This document shows positions 26,913 to 36,986 of a DNA stretch of 64,000 nt, piece by piece. The notes below the pieces were generated by a model, which worked only from the letters and a program-made list of their open reading frames with translations, was not told the DNA's origin and did not search any database. Source of the stretch: Opitutia bacterium (GTDB lineage Bacteria; Verrucomicrobiota; Verrucomicrobiia; Opitutales; Opitutaceae); assembly GCA_016187945.1 (NCBI GenBank), contig JACPIT010000002.1, positions 341,110-405,109 of the forward strand, in the 5' to 3' direction. The position numbers and the translations under genes were made by a program. How positions within the stretch are numbered: the stretch's first letter is position 1; each line of letters starts with the position of its first letter.

Positions 26913-27056
26913 GTAGCAGCCGAGGTGACGAGGCTGTTCGTCGTTCCGGTGTAGGTGGCACGCTCGCCGCGCCACTGCTGCGAGCGACGGACGGGTTGCG
27001 AGCCAGCGGCAATCTAATCGTCATCGCGTGCCAGCCTCCTCACGTCGGCTGCTACG
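26913..27056. repeat. Diverged pair of family G arms
   Basis: GTAGCAGCCGAGGTGACGAG from 26913 and CTCACGTCGGCTGCTAC ending about 27055, with about 95 bases of unique DNA between. It fills most of the lysC-thrC gap (26846-27094); nothing else is seen there. Confidence 0.7.
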
Positions 27057-27094
27057 GGCGTGCGGAATTCGATGCTTCGTGATTATCTGATCCC

Positions 27095-28453
27095 ATGAAA
27101 TTCGTCTCCACGCGCGGCCAGTCACCCGCGGTTTCGTTCACCGAAGCCGTCGCGCTCGGCCTCGCGCCGGACGGCGGACTGTTTCTGCCCGAAGCGCTGC
27201 CCGACCTCTCGCCGCGCCTGCGTGGCTGGTCGCAACTCAGCTACGCCGATCTTTGCGCCGAGTTCATGGGTGTCTTTGCGACCGACGTCCCCGAAGACGT
27301 CCTCGCGCGTCTCGTGCGCCGCTCCTACGCGACGTTCACGCACCCGGAAATCGCGCCGCTGCGCCGCCTCGACGAACGACTCTACGTGCTCGAGCTGTTC
27401 CACGGGCCGACGCTCGCGTTCAAGGATTTCGCGCTCCAACTCCTCGGCAATCTCTACGGCTGGCACTGCGAGCAGACCGGCCGCAGCATCAACGTCCTCG
27501 GCGCCACCTCCGGCGACACCGGCGCCGCCGCGATCCACGGCCTGCTCGGCAAGCCGCGCACCGCGATTTTCATTCTGTATCCGGACGGTCGCGTCTCGCC
27601 GCTCCAGGAGCGCCAGATGGCCTGCACCGGCGCGGCCAACGTCCACGCGCTCGCGCTGGACGGCACCTTCGACGACGCGCAGCGGCTCTTGAAGGACGCG
27701 TTCGGCGACCGAGCGTTCGCCGAGTCGCAACACCTTTCCGCGGTCAACTCCATCAACCTCGCGCGCGTGTTGGCGCAGTGCGTCTATTACCTCCATGCGT
27801 GGCTCCGCCTGCCCGACGACGTGCGAGAGACCGCAGAGTTCGTCGTGCCGACGGGCAATTTCGGCAACGTCTTCGCCGGCTGGATGCTCGAGCGCATGGG
27901 CGTGCCGATCGGGGGCTTCAAGGTCGCGACGAATCAGAACGACATTCTCCACCGCTTCTTCACGACCGGCGAATACCGCGTCGGCGCCGTGCACCCGAGC
28001 CTCGCGCCGTCGATGGACATCCAGGTCGCCTCGAACTTCGAGCGCTGGCTCTACTACCACTTCGACGAAAATCCCGAGCAGGTGCGCGCGACGATGGACG
28101 AACTGAAACGCACCGGCGCGACGCGCGTGCCGCAGTTCGATTCGCACGTCTTCAGCTCGTCGCGTGCGACCGACACCGACATTGCGGCGACGATCCAACG
28201 CGTGCACGAGCGCTACCGCTACGTGCTCGATCCGCACACCGCCTGCGGCTTCCAGGAGTTGCATCCGGATCGCACGAGCGTGGTGCTCGCGACCGCGCAT
28301 CCGGCGAAATTCCCCGAAGCGCTCCGCGCCGCGATCGACGTCGAACCGACGCATCCGACCCTCGAAGCGCTGAAGGCGAAACCGCTCGCGAAGCACGCGC
28401 TGCCGGTCGACCTCGCGAAGCTGAAGGATTTTATCCGCGCGCACGGCGTGTAG
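27095..28453 (+). CDS. thrC: Threonine synthase
   Basis: 452 residues. N-terminal MKFVSTRGQSPAVSFTEAVALGLAPDGGLFLPE and the PLP-lysine block GPTLAFKDFALQLLGNLYG, followed by ATSGDTGAAAI, are standard for class II threonine synthases (fold type II PLP enzymes). It converts O-phosphohomoserine to threonine, completing the pathway started by lysC and thrB nearby. Confidence 0.95.
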   Translation: MKFVSTRGQSPAVSFTEAVALGLAPDGGLFLPEALPDLSPRLRGWSQLSYADLCAEFMGVFATDVPEDVLARLVRRSYATFTHPEIAPLRRLDERLYVLELFHGPTLAFKDFALQLLGNLYGWHCEQTGRSINVLGATSGDTGAAAIHGLLGKPRTAIFILYPDGRVSPLQERQMACTGAANVHALALDGTFDDAQRLLKDAFGDRAFAESQHLSAVNSINLARVLAQCVYYLHAWLRLPDDVRETAEFVVPTGNFGNVFAGWMLERMGVPIGGFKVATNQNDILHRFFTTGEYRVGAVHPSLAPSMDIQVASNFERWLYYHFDENPEQVRATMDELKRTGATRVPQFDSHVFSSSRATDTDIAATIQRVHERYRYVLDPHTACGFQELHPDRTSVVLATAHPAKFPEALRAAIDVEPTHPTLEALKAKPLAKHALPVDLAKLKDFIRAHGV

Positions 28454-28461
28454 CGCGCGAG

Positions 28462-28566
28462 GGTGGGGCGCGGGCTCCGCGCCGCGCCGAGTTGCGGCGG
28501 GCGGCTCGTCGAGGACGACTCGCCCTACCTGGCATCGCGGCGGCGAAGGGACGAGCGGCCCGACCT
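28462..28566. repeat. Composite dispersed repeat (second copy)
   Basis: Same three modules as 14908-15021: GGTGGGGCGCGGGCTCCG, a family F arm (CGGCTCGTCGAGGACGACTC), and TCGCGGCGGCGAAGGGAC. It occupies the gap between thrC and the CocE gene. Confidence 0.8.
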
Positions 28567-28608
28567 TTGCATTGCGCCGCGGCCCGCCGCACTTAGCTTC
28601 GCTCGCTC

Positions 28609-30528
28609 ATGAAGCTCCTCCACGCCGCCAGCCTGCTCGTCGCGGGCGCTCTGGCTTCGCTCGTTGCCTTCGCCCAGACCCCGCCGCTCACGCCGGACAT
28701 CCCGGCGAAATTCACGCCGCCGACCGACGACTACGATTACGTTCGCCGCGTCGAGATGATCCCGATGCGCGATGGCGTGAAACTGCACACCGTCATCGTC
28801 GTTCCGAAAGGCGCCCAACGCGCGCCGATGCTGCTCACGCGCACGCCCTACGACGCCGACGCGCGCAGCTCGCGCACAAAATCTCCGCGCATGCTCGCGC
28901 GCCTCGCGTTGGCGGACGAGGTGTTCGTCGCCGGCGGCTACATCCGCGTCTATCAGGATGTGCGCGGCAAACACGGCTCCGAGGGCGACTATGTCATGAC
29001 GCGCCCGCCGCGCGGTCCGCTGAACGACACGCCCGTCGATCACACGACCGACGCGTGGGACACAATCGATTGGCTGGTGAAAAACGTGCCCGAGTCGAAC
29101 GGTCGCGTCGGCATGATCGGCTCGTCTTACGAAGGGTTCACCGTCGTCATGGCGCTGCTCGATCCGCATCCCGCGCTCAAGGTCGCCGCGCCCGAGAGCC
29201 CGATGATCGACGGCTGGATGGGCGACGATTGGTTTCACTACGGCGCGTTTCGTCAGGTGAACTTCGACTACTTCACCGGCCAACTCGGCGGCAAGTCCAA
29301 GGGCGATCCGGCGATCCGCGGCAATGTCGACGACTACGACCTGCTGCGCCGCCTCGGTTCGGCCGGCGCGTTCGCGCACGCGACCGGCATCGATCAACTC
29401 GCGTGGTGGCAGAAGCTTGTCGAGCACCCGACCTACGACGCGTTCTGGCAGCAGCAGGCGCTCGACCGGCTGCTCGCCAAAGTGCCGTTGAAAGTTCCGA
29501 CCCTCTGGCTGCAAGGCCTCTGGGATCAGGAGGACATTTGGGGCGCCGTCCACGCGTATCCGGTGATGGAGGCGAAGGACGCGCACAACGCCATGAACTT
29601 CCTCGTGCTCGGTCCGTGGTTTCACAGCCAGATCAACCGCACCGGCACGGCGCTCGGTCCGCTGCAATGGGACGGCGACACTGCGATCCAAGTCCGGCGC
29701 GACATCATCAAGCCGCTCTTCGATCAATACCTGAAGGACAACGCGCCGCGCGCGGTCACGCCGCCGGTCTTCGTCTACAACACCGGCGAGAACCGCTGGG
29801 AAAAATACGACCGCTGGCCGCTCGCCGGCGGCGACAGCGACGTGAAGCCGACGCCGCTCTACCTCCACGCGAACGGCGCGCTCGCCTTCGCCGCTCCCGC
29901 GAGCGTCGGCGAGGCGGCTGCGTTCGACGAATTCGTTTCCGACCCCGCCAAGCCCGTGCCGTATCTGCCGCGCCCGGTGAAATTCGGCGACAGCGAGGCG
30001 TGGCGGCGCTGGCTCGTGACCGACCAGCGTTTCGTCGCCGATCGGCCCGACGTGCTCGTCTATCAAACCGAACCGCTGCCCGCGCCGGTGCACATTGCCG
30101 GCGCGCCCATCGTGCACCTGCTCGCCTCGACGAGCGGCACCGACAGCGACTGGATCGTGAAAATCATCGACGTCTTCCCCGACGAAGTGCCGTCGCAGCC
30201 TGAGTTCGGCGGCTACCAACTGCCGATCTCGCTCGAGATATTCCGCGGTCGTTACCGCGAGAGCTTCGAAAAGCCATCACCGCTCGCGGCGGGCAAAGCG
30301 CTCGCTTACACCCTCGCCCTGCCGCACGCGAATCACGTGTTCAAACCGGGCCATCGCGTCATGGTGCAGATTCAGTCGACGTTGTTTCCGCTCTACGATC
30401 GCAACCCGCAGAAGTTCGTCCCGAACATCTTCCTCGCGACGCCGACCGACTACCAGAAGGCCACGCAGCGCATCTATCGCGGCGGCACGGACGGCACGCA
30501 CATCGATTTGCCGGTCGTTCCGCAGTAG
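28609..30528 (+). CDS. Secreted CocE/NonD family hydrolase
   Basis: 639 residues with a signal peptide (MKLLHAASLLVAGALASLVAFAQ). Alpha/beta hydrolase core of the X-Pro dipeptidyl-peptidase / cocaine esterase class: nucleophile Ser173 in GSSYEGF, probable Asp in LQGLWDQED, His in LGPWFHSQ, and a C-terminal jelly-roll (PFQ-like RGRYRESFEKPSPL...). Members hydrolyse acyl esters, beta-lactam side chains or peptides, so the substrate cannot be told from sequence. No link to its neighbours is visible. Confidence 0.88.
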   Translation: MKLLHAASLLVAGALASLVAFAQTPPLTPDIPAKFTPPTDDYDYVRRVEMIPMRDGVKLHTVIVVPKGAQRAPMLLTRTPYDADARSSRTKSPRMLARLALADEVFVAGGYIRVYQDVRGKHGSEGDYVMTRPPRGPLNDTPVDHTTDAWDTIDWLVKNVPESNGRVGMIGSSYEGFTVVMALLDPHPALKVAAPESPMIDGWMGDDWFHYGAFRQVNFDYFTGQLGGKSKGDPAIRGNVDDYDLLRRLGSAGAFAHATGIDQLAWWQKLVEHPTYDAFWQQQALDRLLAKVPLKVPTLWLQGLWDQEDIWGAVHAYPVMEAKDAHNAMNFLVLGPWFHSQINRTGTALGPLQWDGDTAIQVRRDIIKPLFDQYLKDNAPRAVTPPVFVYNTGENRWEKYDRWPLAGGDSDVKPTPLYLHANGALAFAAPASVGEAAAFDEFVSDPAKPVPYLPRPVKFGDSEAWRRWLVTDQRFVADRPDVLVYQTEPLPAPVHIAGAPIVHLLASTSGTDSDWIVKIIDVFPDEVPSQPEFGGYQLPISLEIFRGRYRESFEKPSPLAAGKALAYTLALPHANHVFKPGHRVMVQIQSTLFPLYDRNPQKFVPNIFLATPTDYQKATQRIYRGGTDGTHIDLPVVPQ

Positions 30529-30632
30529 CGGCTCTGAAAAATTCGGGTGGCGTCGCATAACTCTGGCTGCAAACCCGCGGGCCGCTCGTGCTCGCGCTGG
30601 CGCAGCAGGGAACCGCGGCTCAGTGTCGGCGC

Positions 30633-31370
30633 GTGAAGTTCCAGGACCATTTCTCGAATCAAGCGGCCACCTACGCGCAGTCGCGCCCGACCTATCCGGT
30701 GGCGCTCTTCGACGAACTCGCGCGGCTCGCACCGTCCCGTGGGCTGGCGTGGGATTGCGGCACGGGCAACGGTCAGGCCGCTGTGGCGCTCGCGTCGCAT
30801 TTTCAGCGCGTGATCGCGACCGAGCCGAGCGAAGCGCAGCTCGCCGCGGCAACGCCGCACGCGCGCGTCGTCTACTTGCGCAGCGCGGAACTCGCACCGA
30901 CCGTGCGCGACCACACCGTCGATCTCGTCACCGCCGCGCAGGCGGCGCACTGGTTCGACCGGCCGAAGTTTTACGCGGAGGTGAAGCGCGTGCTGCGCCC
31001 CGGTGGCGTCGTGGCGCTGTGGAGTTACTGGCTCGCGCGTGTGAGCCCGGAAATCGATCGCGTGGTCGATCGCTTCTATCACGAGACGACGGGGCCGTAT
31101 TGGCCGCCCGAGCGCGTGCACGTCGAGAATCGCTACCGCGATTTCGAGCTTCCGTTCGTTGAGCTGCCGTTTCCGAAGCTGACGATCGTCCGCGAATGGA
31201 CAGCGGAAGAGCTGGCGGCGTTCCTGGCGAGTTGGTCGGCCGTGGAGCGCTATCGCCAAGCCCGTGGCGAAGATCCGATTCCCGCGGTCACGGCGGAGTT
31301 GCGCACGATCTGGGGCTCGGAGAAACGAACGGTGCGCTGGGAGATGTTCGGCCGGATCGGGCGGGTGTGA
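30633..31370 (+). CDS. Class I SAM-dependent methyltransferase
   Basis: 245 residues from the GTG at 30633 (VKFQDHFSNQAATYAQSRPTYP). SAM motif WDCGTGNGQAAVALA, then VDLVTAAQAAHWFD and VLRPGGVVALWSY, as in the Methyltransf_11 group related to trans-aconitate methyltransferase and yeast CRG1. Substrate unknown. An ATG 45 bases earlier is possible, but the extra residues do not match the family. Confidence 0.88.
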   Translation: MKFQDHFSNQAATYAQSRPTYPVALFDELARLAPSRGLAWDCGTGNGQAAVALASHFQRVIATEPSEAQLAAATPHARVVYLRSAELAPTVRDHTVDLVTAAQAAHWFDRPKFYAEVKRVLRPGGVVALWSYWLARVSPEIDRVVDRFYHETTGPYWPPERVHVENRYRDFELPFVELPFPKLTIVREWTAEELAAFLASWSAVERYRQARGEDPIPAVTAELRTIWGSEKRTVRWEMFGRIGRV

Positions 31371-31378
31371 CCGAATTT

Positions 31379-31451
31379 GGAGGCGGGGCCATCAGCCCCG
31401 CGGATTGTTGGCGTCGAAGCCGCGTCTCGAGGGGCTGATGGCCCCGCCTCC
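31379..31451. repeat. Palindromic element, family H
   Basis: Perfect 21-bp inverted repeat: GGAGGCGGGGCCATCAGCCC (31379-) and its complement ending at 31451. It separates the convergent methyltransferase and phospholipase-D-type genes and could act as a bidirectional terminator. Confidence 0.9.
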
Positions 31452-31462
31452 AGCGAAAGAAC

Positions 31463-32914
31463 TCACAGCAGCGGCGCGAGCAGCCGGCTGAGTTCTTCGC
31501 CCAGCGTGGGGAAAAACTTCGGCGGACGCTTCGGCTGTGGCTTCGGTTTGCTGTGCGCGAACAGGCCGCGCATCCAGGCGGCGAGGCGCGCCGCGTCTTG
31601 TTTCGAGTAAGTCACTGCCGCGACTTCGAAGTTCACGAAGAGCGAGCGCAGATCCATGTTGGCCGAACCCCAGAGGCCGACGGATTCGTCGACGAGGATG
31701 GCTTTCGCGTGGTTCATGCCGGGGCCGTAGAGCAGCACGCGCACGCCGGCTTGCTGGAGTTCGCGCAGGTAGTGTTTGCGCGCGAGGTCGGTGATCGGGT
31801 GGTTCGAGTGCGCGGGCACGACGAGGCGCACGTCGATGCCGGCGCGGGCTTGCACCATCAGCGAGCGCTGGAGCACTTCGTCCGGAATGTAGTAGGGCGT
31901 GACGATCCACACGCTGCGCTCGGCCTGCTGCACCATCGAGAGAATGCCTTCGTAGAGCGTGTCGCCGGCAACGTCGGGGCCGCTCGCGACCACTTGGACT
32001 TCACTGTCGCCGGCCGCGAGCGGCACGCCGACGGGGATTTCGGCGTGGAGTTTCGCGATCGGCTGGTCGCTCGCGTAGGCCCAGTCGGCGAGGAAAATCT
32101 CCTCGAGCAAACTCACGGCCGGTCCCTCGATCGTCGCGCCGAAGTCGCGGAAACGGCGCTTGAGCGGCGTCGGCCCCATGTAGTCGGTGGCGAGGTTGCG
32201 TCCGCCGATCGCGGCGAGCCGGTGATCGAAGACGGCAATTTTGCGGTGATTGCGGAGGTTCGCGGAGCCGCGCGTTTGTAGTGGCAGCATCGGCATGAAC
32301 GACACGACTTCGCCGCCGGCCTGCCGGATGGGATCGCAGAACGAGCCGTTGGTGAAGAAGCAGCCGAGCGAGTCGAGCAGCAGGCGCACCTGCACGCCTT
32401 CGCGCGCGCGCTGCGCGAGGAGTTTCACGACTCGGCGGCCGACCGCGTCGCGACCGAGGATGAACGTCATGAGGTGGATCGTGTGCCGGGCCTCGAGGAT
32501 TTGCCGCTCGAGTTGGTGAAACGCCTCCTCGCCGGACGCGACGAACTCCACGCGATTGCCGCCGACGGGCGGGCACGCGCCGTTGAGCGTGAGCACGCGC
32601 GCGGCGAACGTCTGCGCGGCAGGGGAGGGCGGCACGCCGGGCACGATGGGACTGAGGCGCGCTTTCGTGGCGGCGAGGCGCTTGATCTTTCGACCGCCGA
32701 AGAGAAGGAACAGCGGCACGCCGACGTAGGGCACGAACGCGATCGCGAGCAGCCACGCGAACGTGTTGCCCGGCTGCTTGCGCTCGCTCATCAGACGCGC
32801 GATGGCGAAGAACGCCAACAGGAAGCCGACCACGGTCAGCACGTGGGGCAACACGCCGAAGATCCACGGATGCTGCTTCGCAGTGTCGACTGCCTGCTCG
32901 AGCGACGGGTCCAT
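31463..32914 (-). CDS. Phospholipase-D family cardiolipin synthase-like protein
   Basis: 483 residues. Two N-terminal membrane helices (VLTVVGFLLAFFAIARLM, FAWLLAIAFVPYVGVPLFLLF) and two HKD motifs: NHRKIAVFDHRL and NHAKAILVDESVGLWGSANMD. This is the layout of bacterial ClsA-type cardiolipin synthases, which join two phosphatidylglycerols. The start at MDPSLEQ gives the normal N-terminus; the longer upstream frame is Arg/Pro-rich and not conserved. Confidence 0.92.
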   Translation of the reverse strand: MDPSLEQAVDTAKQHPWIFGVLPHVLTVVGFLLAFFAIARLMSERKQPGNTFAWLLAIAFVPYVGVPLFLLFGGRKIKRLAATKARLSPIVPGVPPSPAAQTFAARVLTLNGACPPVGGNRVEFVASGEEAFHQLERQILEARHTIHLMTFILGRDAVGRRVVKLLAQRAREGVQVRLLLDSLGCFFTNGSFCDPIRQAGGEVVSFMPMLPLQTRGSANLRNHRKIAVFDHRLAAIGGRNLATDYMGPTPLKRRFRDFGATIEGPAVSLLEEIFLADWAYASDQPIAKLHAEIPVGVPLAAGDSEVQVVASGPDVAGDTLYEGILSMVQQAERSVWIVTPYYIPDEVLQRSLMVQARAGIDVRLVVPAHSNHPITDLARKHYLRELQQAGVRVLLYGPGMNHAKAILVDESVGLWGSANMDLRSLFVNFEVAAVTYSKQDAARLAAWMRGLFAHSKPKPQPKRPPKFFPTLGEELSRLLAPLL

Positions 32915-33241
32915 CGCGCCAAGTGAATCCACCTCGCCGAAGCGATGCAAGTAGTGTGACCGACGTGGCCTCCGCTTCTTTCCGCGGTGCGGCGCCGGAG
33001 CCGGCCGGCGACGCGCGGGCGTTTTGGGGCGCCAGACGACCGGGCGAGCGCGCGCAGACGGACGGATTTTAGAGTAGAGTCTAGTGTTAGACTCGTGAAG
33101 GCTTTGCGGCGCGCGAGGCATCGGGGCTAGGTGATCGACCACGGCGCACCCGCGTCGTCACCCCTCAACCCCTCGACACGCACGTGAGACGCTTGTCCGT
33201 CTTCCGTGTCACTCAGCAACCGCAGACCTACGCTGTAAGGT
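32915..33241. other. Intergenic region upstream of the TonB-dependent receptor
   Basis: 327 bases with no supported gene, shared by two divergent genes. It holds one short perfect palindrome (33077-33094) listed separately. The last 100 bases before the receptor start show no clear -35/-10 pair, and only AAGG near the ATG as a ribosome site. Confidence 0.6.
33077..33094. promoter_or_regulatory. Candidate operator palindrome
   Basis: GAGTCTA-GTGT-TAGACTC, a perfect 7-bp inverted repeat with 4-base spacer, about 150 bases before the receptor. It stands in a locally AT-richer stretch (ATTTTAGAGTAGAGTCTAG). It could be the binding site for a regulator of the xylan locus. No second copy was noticed. 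Confidence 0.4.
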
Positions 33242-36200
33242 ATGAAAACCCCGACCAGAATCGCCTTGGCCGCCCTGCTCGCATCAGGTGGCTGGCAACT
33301 CGGAGCGCAGACCGTCGCTCCCGCTACGACCCCACCGTCCGAAGACGAAGACCCCGTCGTCCTCTCCCCGTTCGAGGTTAAAACCGAGCGCGACACCGGC
33401 TATCAGGCGACCGAGACGCTCGCCGGCACCCGCATCCGCACGCAACTGAAAGACGTGGGCGCCGCGATTTCGGTCATCACGAAGGAATTCATGAACGATG
33501 TGGGCGCGACGGATAACACCTCGCTGCTCCAATACACCACGAACGCCGAAGTCGGCGGCACCCGCTCGACCTACGCCGGCCTCGGCAACGGCACGAGCGT
33601 GAGCGAGCAGGCGACGCTGGCCTCGCCGAACTCCAACAACCGCGTGCGCGGCCTCAGCGCGGCGGACAACACCCGCGACTTCTTCGTCTCCGACATCCCG
33701 TGGGACGGCTTCAACATCGATCGCGTGGAAATTCAGCGCGGTCCGAACTCCATCCTGTTCGGCCTCGGAAAGCCGGCCGGTATCGTGAACGCCTCGCTGC
33801 GCAACGCCGAGTTTCGCGACACGAACAACGTGGAATTCCGCTTCGGTTCCTACGGCAGCAATCGCGTCGCCGTCGACCTGAACAAGGAACTCATCGATAA
33901 CAAACTCGCGATCCGCCTCTCCGGTCTCTCCGATCACGAAAAATTCCAACAGGATCCCGCCTTCGAAAACGACGAGCGCCTCTACGCGACCGTCCGCTAC
34001 GATCCGCAGCTCTTCAAGGACAAGTCGTTTCACACGAGCATCAAAGTGAAATACGAGCACGGCGACATTAAGGCCAACCGCCCGCGCCTCGTTCCGCCCG
34101 CCGACCACATTTCGCCTTGGTTCCGGCCCGCGGCGGTCAGCGCGACGAATCCCTTCGGCGGCATGGACAAGCTGCTGCTCACAAATGGCTACGATACCGA
34201 GCGCGAAGACACCCCCGCGGTTGCGGGCGACAATCGCGGTCAGACCAAAGCCGCCGACCCCGACTACAACGCGTGGATTTCCGGCCGCGGCAATCAGCAG
34301 CAGCCGTTCTACTTCATCGACGGCAACACGAATCAGCTCTACCGCATTTACGGCGGCTACATCAACAAGGGAGCTCTCAACGCCGACGGCACCCTCCGCT
34401 CCGCTTCCTCCGCGATCATCGGTCTCCGCTACTCGGGCGTGTTCTATGGTGTCGGCGGCTTGCCGACCTACGCGACCAACAAGCGCCTCCCCGGCTACCA
34501 ATACGGTCAGTATCGCGAGCAGACGCTGCTCGATACCTCGATCTTCAACTTCTACGACACCCTGATCGACGGACCGACGAAGTGGGAACGCGAGAAGTGG
34601 AACACCTACAACGTCTCCCTCTCGCAAACCGGCTGGAACGATCGCGTCGGCCTCGAACTGACCTTCGATAGCCAGGACTACAAACGCTCCAACCAGTCCT
34701 TCCTCGGCTGGCAACCGACGCTCGACGTCGACATTCTCCAGAATTTCCAGGATCTCACCGCCAACCCGAACGTCGGTCGCCCCTACATCCAGGGCGGCGG
34801 CGGCGGCGGCTCCTACAAAAGCGAACGCGAATACATGCGCGGCTCGCTCTTCGGCGAGGTCCGCTCCTCCGACTGGCTCGAGAATTCCTTCCTCACGCGA
34901 CTGCTCGGCGTCCATCGCTTCAACGGCGTCTACAGCGACGAAAAGTTCGCCACGGAAAACCGCACTTGGACCAACTACGCGTATTCGTCCGACTTCGACA
35001 CCTACACCGGCGTCGGTCTGCCGTTCAACGATCGCCCGCCGATCGCGATGGTTTACCTCGGCTCCTCGATCGCGTCGCGCTCCGGCGCGGCGGGCGCAGC
35101 CATCCCGGGCATCACCGCTCCGATCGAGCTGAACGACGGTTCGCTCTATCACTTCAGCTCGCAGTGGAACGCGACCGGCGTGAGTCCGTCCGCCTCCTTC
35201 ACCATCCCGTCCTCACTCGCGAGCATCTACAACATCGCCAATCCGCAGCAGAACTCGAACGTCGCGAACTACGTCGGTTGGAACAGCAACTACAACCTGA
35301 ACGTCCTCCGCTATCAGGACGGCGACGAGAGCCTCACGACAAACGCCGCCAAGGCCCTCCGCAAGACCCGCTCCTACGCCGGTTCGTGGCAAAGCTACTG
35401 GTGGGACGGCGCGCTCGTCGGCACCGTCGGCTGGCGCTACGACGTCGTGCGCGGCAAGGACGTCACCGCCCTGCAAGTCGCCTCGAACCGCAGCATGCTC
35501 AACCTGAGCCCGGACTCCTTCAAGCTCCCCAGCGCCTTCACCGAGATCAAGGATCACTCGCTCAGCAAGGGCGCGGTGCTCCATCTCAACAAGCTCCTCA
35601 AGAAGGATCCGCTGCCGATCAACATCAGCCTGTCCTATAACACCTCGGATAACTTCGAGATCGCGGGCACGCGCCGTAACCTCTACGGCGACGTCATCGG
35701 CAATCCGACCGGCGAGACGAAGGACTACGGCGTGCTGCTCTCCACCAAGGACGGCAAATACTCGCTCCGCGCCATCAAATACGAGGCAGTGGTCACGAGC
35801 GCCAGCACCCAGATGAGCAATCTCCAGATGTTCGGCGACATCGTCAGTTACGGTCTCCGCTGGAGAAACGTGTTCCTCTACAACCTCAACGCCTACACGC
35901 TCGACACCGCCAACGGCTCGAACGAATGGCGCTACAACTTCGACCCCGACACCTCGATCGGCGAGACGCAGGATCAAGCCACCGCACGCGAGAACGCCTC
36001 CATCGCCGCGTGGAACGACATCCAGGCCCACCTCCCGGCGAAGTTCTACCAATACTGGGGCTTCACACCGCCTTCCAACCTCTCCAACCCCGATTCCGCG
36101 CAAGTCCAGCCTTACAAGCTCTGGGGTTCCCAGACGCCCGGCGGCCTCACCGTTACGTCGGACACGAAGTCGAAGGGCTACGAGTTCGAGCTCACCGCCA

Positions 36201-36823
36201 ACCCGCTGCCGAACTGGCGCATCGCTTTCAACGCCGCGCGCACCGAAGCGACCCGCACCAACGTCGGCGGCGCCGAGGCCGACGAATTCGTGAACTACAT
36301 CACCGAGAAAATGGCCGGCCCCGCCGGCGAGATGCGCATGTTCTCCGGCGGTCCGACCGCAGCCACGCTCCGCCAGCAATGGAACGGCTACCTCGGCAGT
36401 TGGACGCTCCTCAAGCTTCAGGAAGGCGCCTCCTCCTCCGAAATCCGCAAGTGGCGCTACAACGTCGTTACGAACTACAGCTTCGTGAACGGCATGCTCA
36501 AGGGCACCGGCGTGGGCGCATCCTACCGCTGGCAGGACAAGGTCGTGATCGGTTACCCCGTCGTGGCCGTCACGACGTCGACCTACACCTTCGACCTTTC
36601 GAAGCCCTACTACGGCCCGTCGGAAGACGCGCTCGACCTCTGGGTTTCCTACGAGCGCAAGCTCGGCAAGAAGGTCCGTTGGAAGATCCAAGCCAACGTT
36701 CGCAACGCCTTCGCGAAGGAAAAGCTCATCCCGATCTCCGTGCAACCGGACGGCCAGACCTGGGCCTCCGCGCGCATCGCACCCGTTCAAGAATGGTTCC
36801 TCACGAACACGTTCTCGTTCTAA
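33242..36823 (+). CDS. TonB-dependent receptor
   Basis: 1193 residues. Signal peptide (MKTPTRIALAALLASGGWQLGAQ), then VVLSPFEV near residue 40, probably the TonB box, a plug domain (TRIRTQLKDVGAAISVITKEFM..., VEIQRGPNSILFGLGKPAGIVN) and a long beta-barrel ending WFLTNTFSF with a terminal aromatic. It should take up an oligosaccharide, plausibly a xylan fragment given the genes after it. There is no SusD-like lipoprotein. It is longer than iron-siderophore receptors, as is usual for carbohydrate receptors in this group. A good terminator follows. Confidence 0.92.
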   Translation: MKTPTRIALAALLASGGWQLGAQTVAPATTPPSEDEDPVVLSPFEVKTERDTGYQATETLAGTRIRTQLKDVGAAISVITKEFMNDVGATDNTSLLQYTTNAEVGGTRSTYAGLGNGTSVSEQATLASPNSNNRVRGLSAADNTRDFFVSDIPWDGFNIDRVEIQRGPNSILFGLGKPAGIVNASLRNAEFRDTNNVEFRFGSYGSNRVAVDLNKELIDNKLAIRLSGLSDHEKFQQDPAFENDERLYATVRYDPQLFKDKSFHTSIKVKYEHGDIKANRPRLVPPADHISPWFRPAAVSATNPFGGMDKLLLTNGYDTEREDTPAVAGDNRGQTKAADPDYNAWISGRGNQQQPFYFIDGNTNQLYRIYGGYINKGALNADGTLRSASSAIIGLRYSGVFYGVGGLPTYATNKRLPGYQYGQYREQTLLDTSIFNFYDTLIDGPTKWEREKWNTYNVSLSQTGWNDRVGLELTFDSQDYKRSNQSFLGWQPTLDVDILQNFQDLTANPNVGRPYIQGGGGGGSYKSEREYMRGSLFGEVRSSDWLENSFLTRLLGVHRFNGVYSDEKFATENRTWTNYAYSSDFDTYTGVGLPFNDRPPIAMVYLGSSIASRSGAAGAAIPGITAPIELNDGSLYHFSSQWNATGVSPSASFTIPSSLASIYNIANPQQNSNVANYVGWNSNYNLNVLRYQDGDESLTTNAAKALRKTRSYAGSWQSYWWDGALVGTVGWRYDVVRGKDVTALQVASNRSMLNLSPDSFKLPSAFTEIKDHSLSKGAVLHLNKLLKKDPLPINISLSYNTSDNFEIAGTRRNLYGDVIGNPTGETKDYGVLLSTKDGKYSLRAIKYEAVVTSASTQMSNLQMFGDIVSYGLRWRNVFLYNLNAYTLDTANGSNEWRYNFDPDTSIGETQDQATARENASIAAWNDIQAHLPAKFYQYWGFTPPSNLSNPDSAQVQPYKLWGSQTPGGLTVTSDTKSKGYEFELTANPLPNWRIAFNAARTEATRTNVGGAEADEFVNYITEKMAGPAGEMRMFSGGPTAATLRQQWNGYLGSWTLLKLQEGASSSEIRKWRYNVVTNYSFVNGMLKGTGVGASYRWQDKVVIGYPVVAVTTSTYTFDLSKPYYGPSEDALDLWVSYERKLGKKVRWKIQANVRNAFAKEKLIPISVQPDGQTWASARIAPVQEWFLTNTFSF

Positions 36824-36832
36824 GGTAGACGC

Positions 36833-36868
36833 AAGCCCGGCTCTTCTGGGGGAAGGGCCGGGCTTTGC
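36833..36868 (+). terminator. Terminator of the TonB-dependent receptor
   Basis: Perfect 9-bp stem AAGCCCGGC (36833-36841) / GCCGGGCTT (36857-36865), 15-base loop, followed by TTTG. It separates the receptor from the enzyme genes. Confidence 0.75.
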
Positions 36869-36986
36869 CGTCGATAATCGTCCGCTTCACGGCGGATCGC
36901 CGCCCGGAAATCCCCGCAGGCTCCGCCATCCGCTCCTCATTTCTCACCAACCCAAATCCACCGCGCCATCGAGCGCCGCCCTGAAA

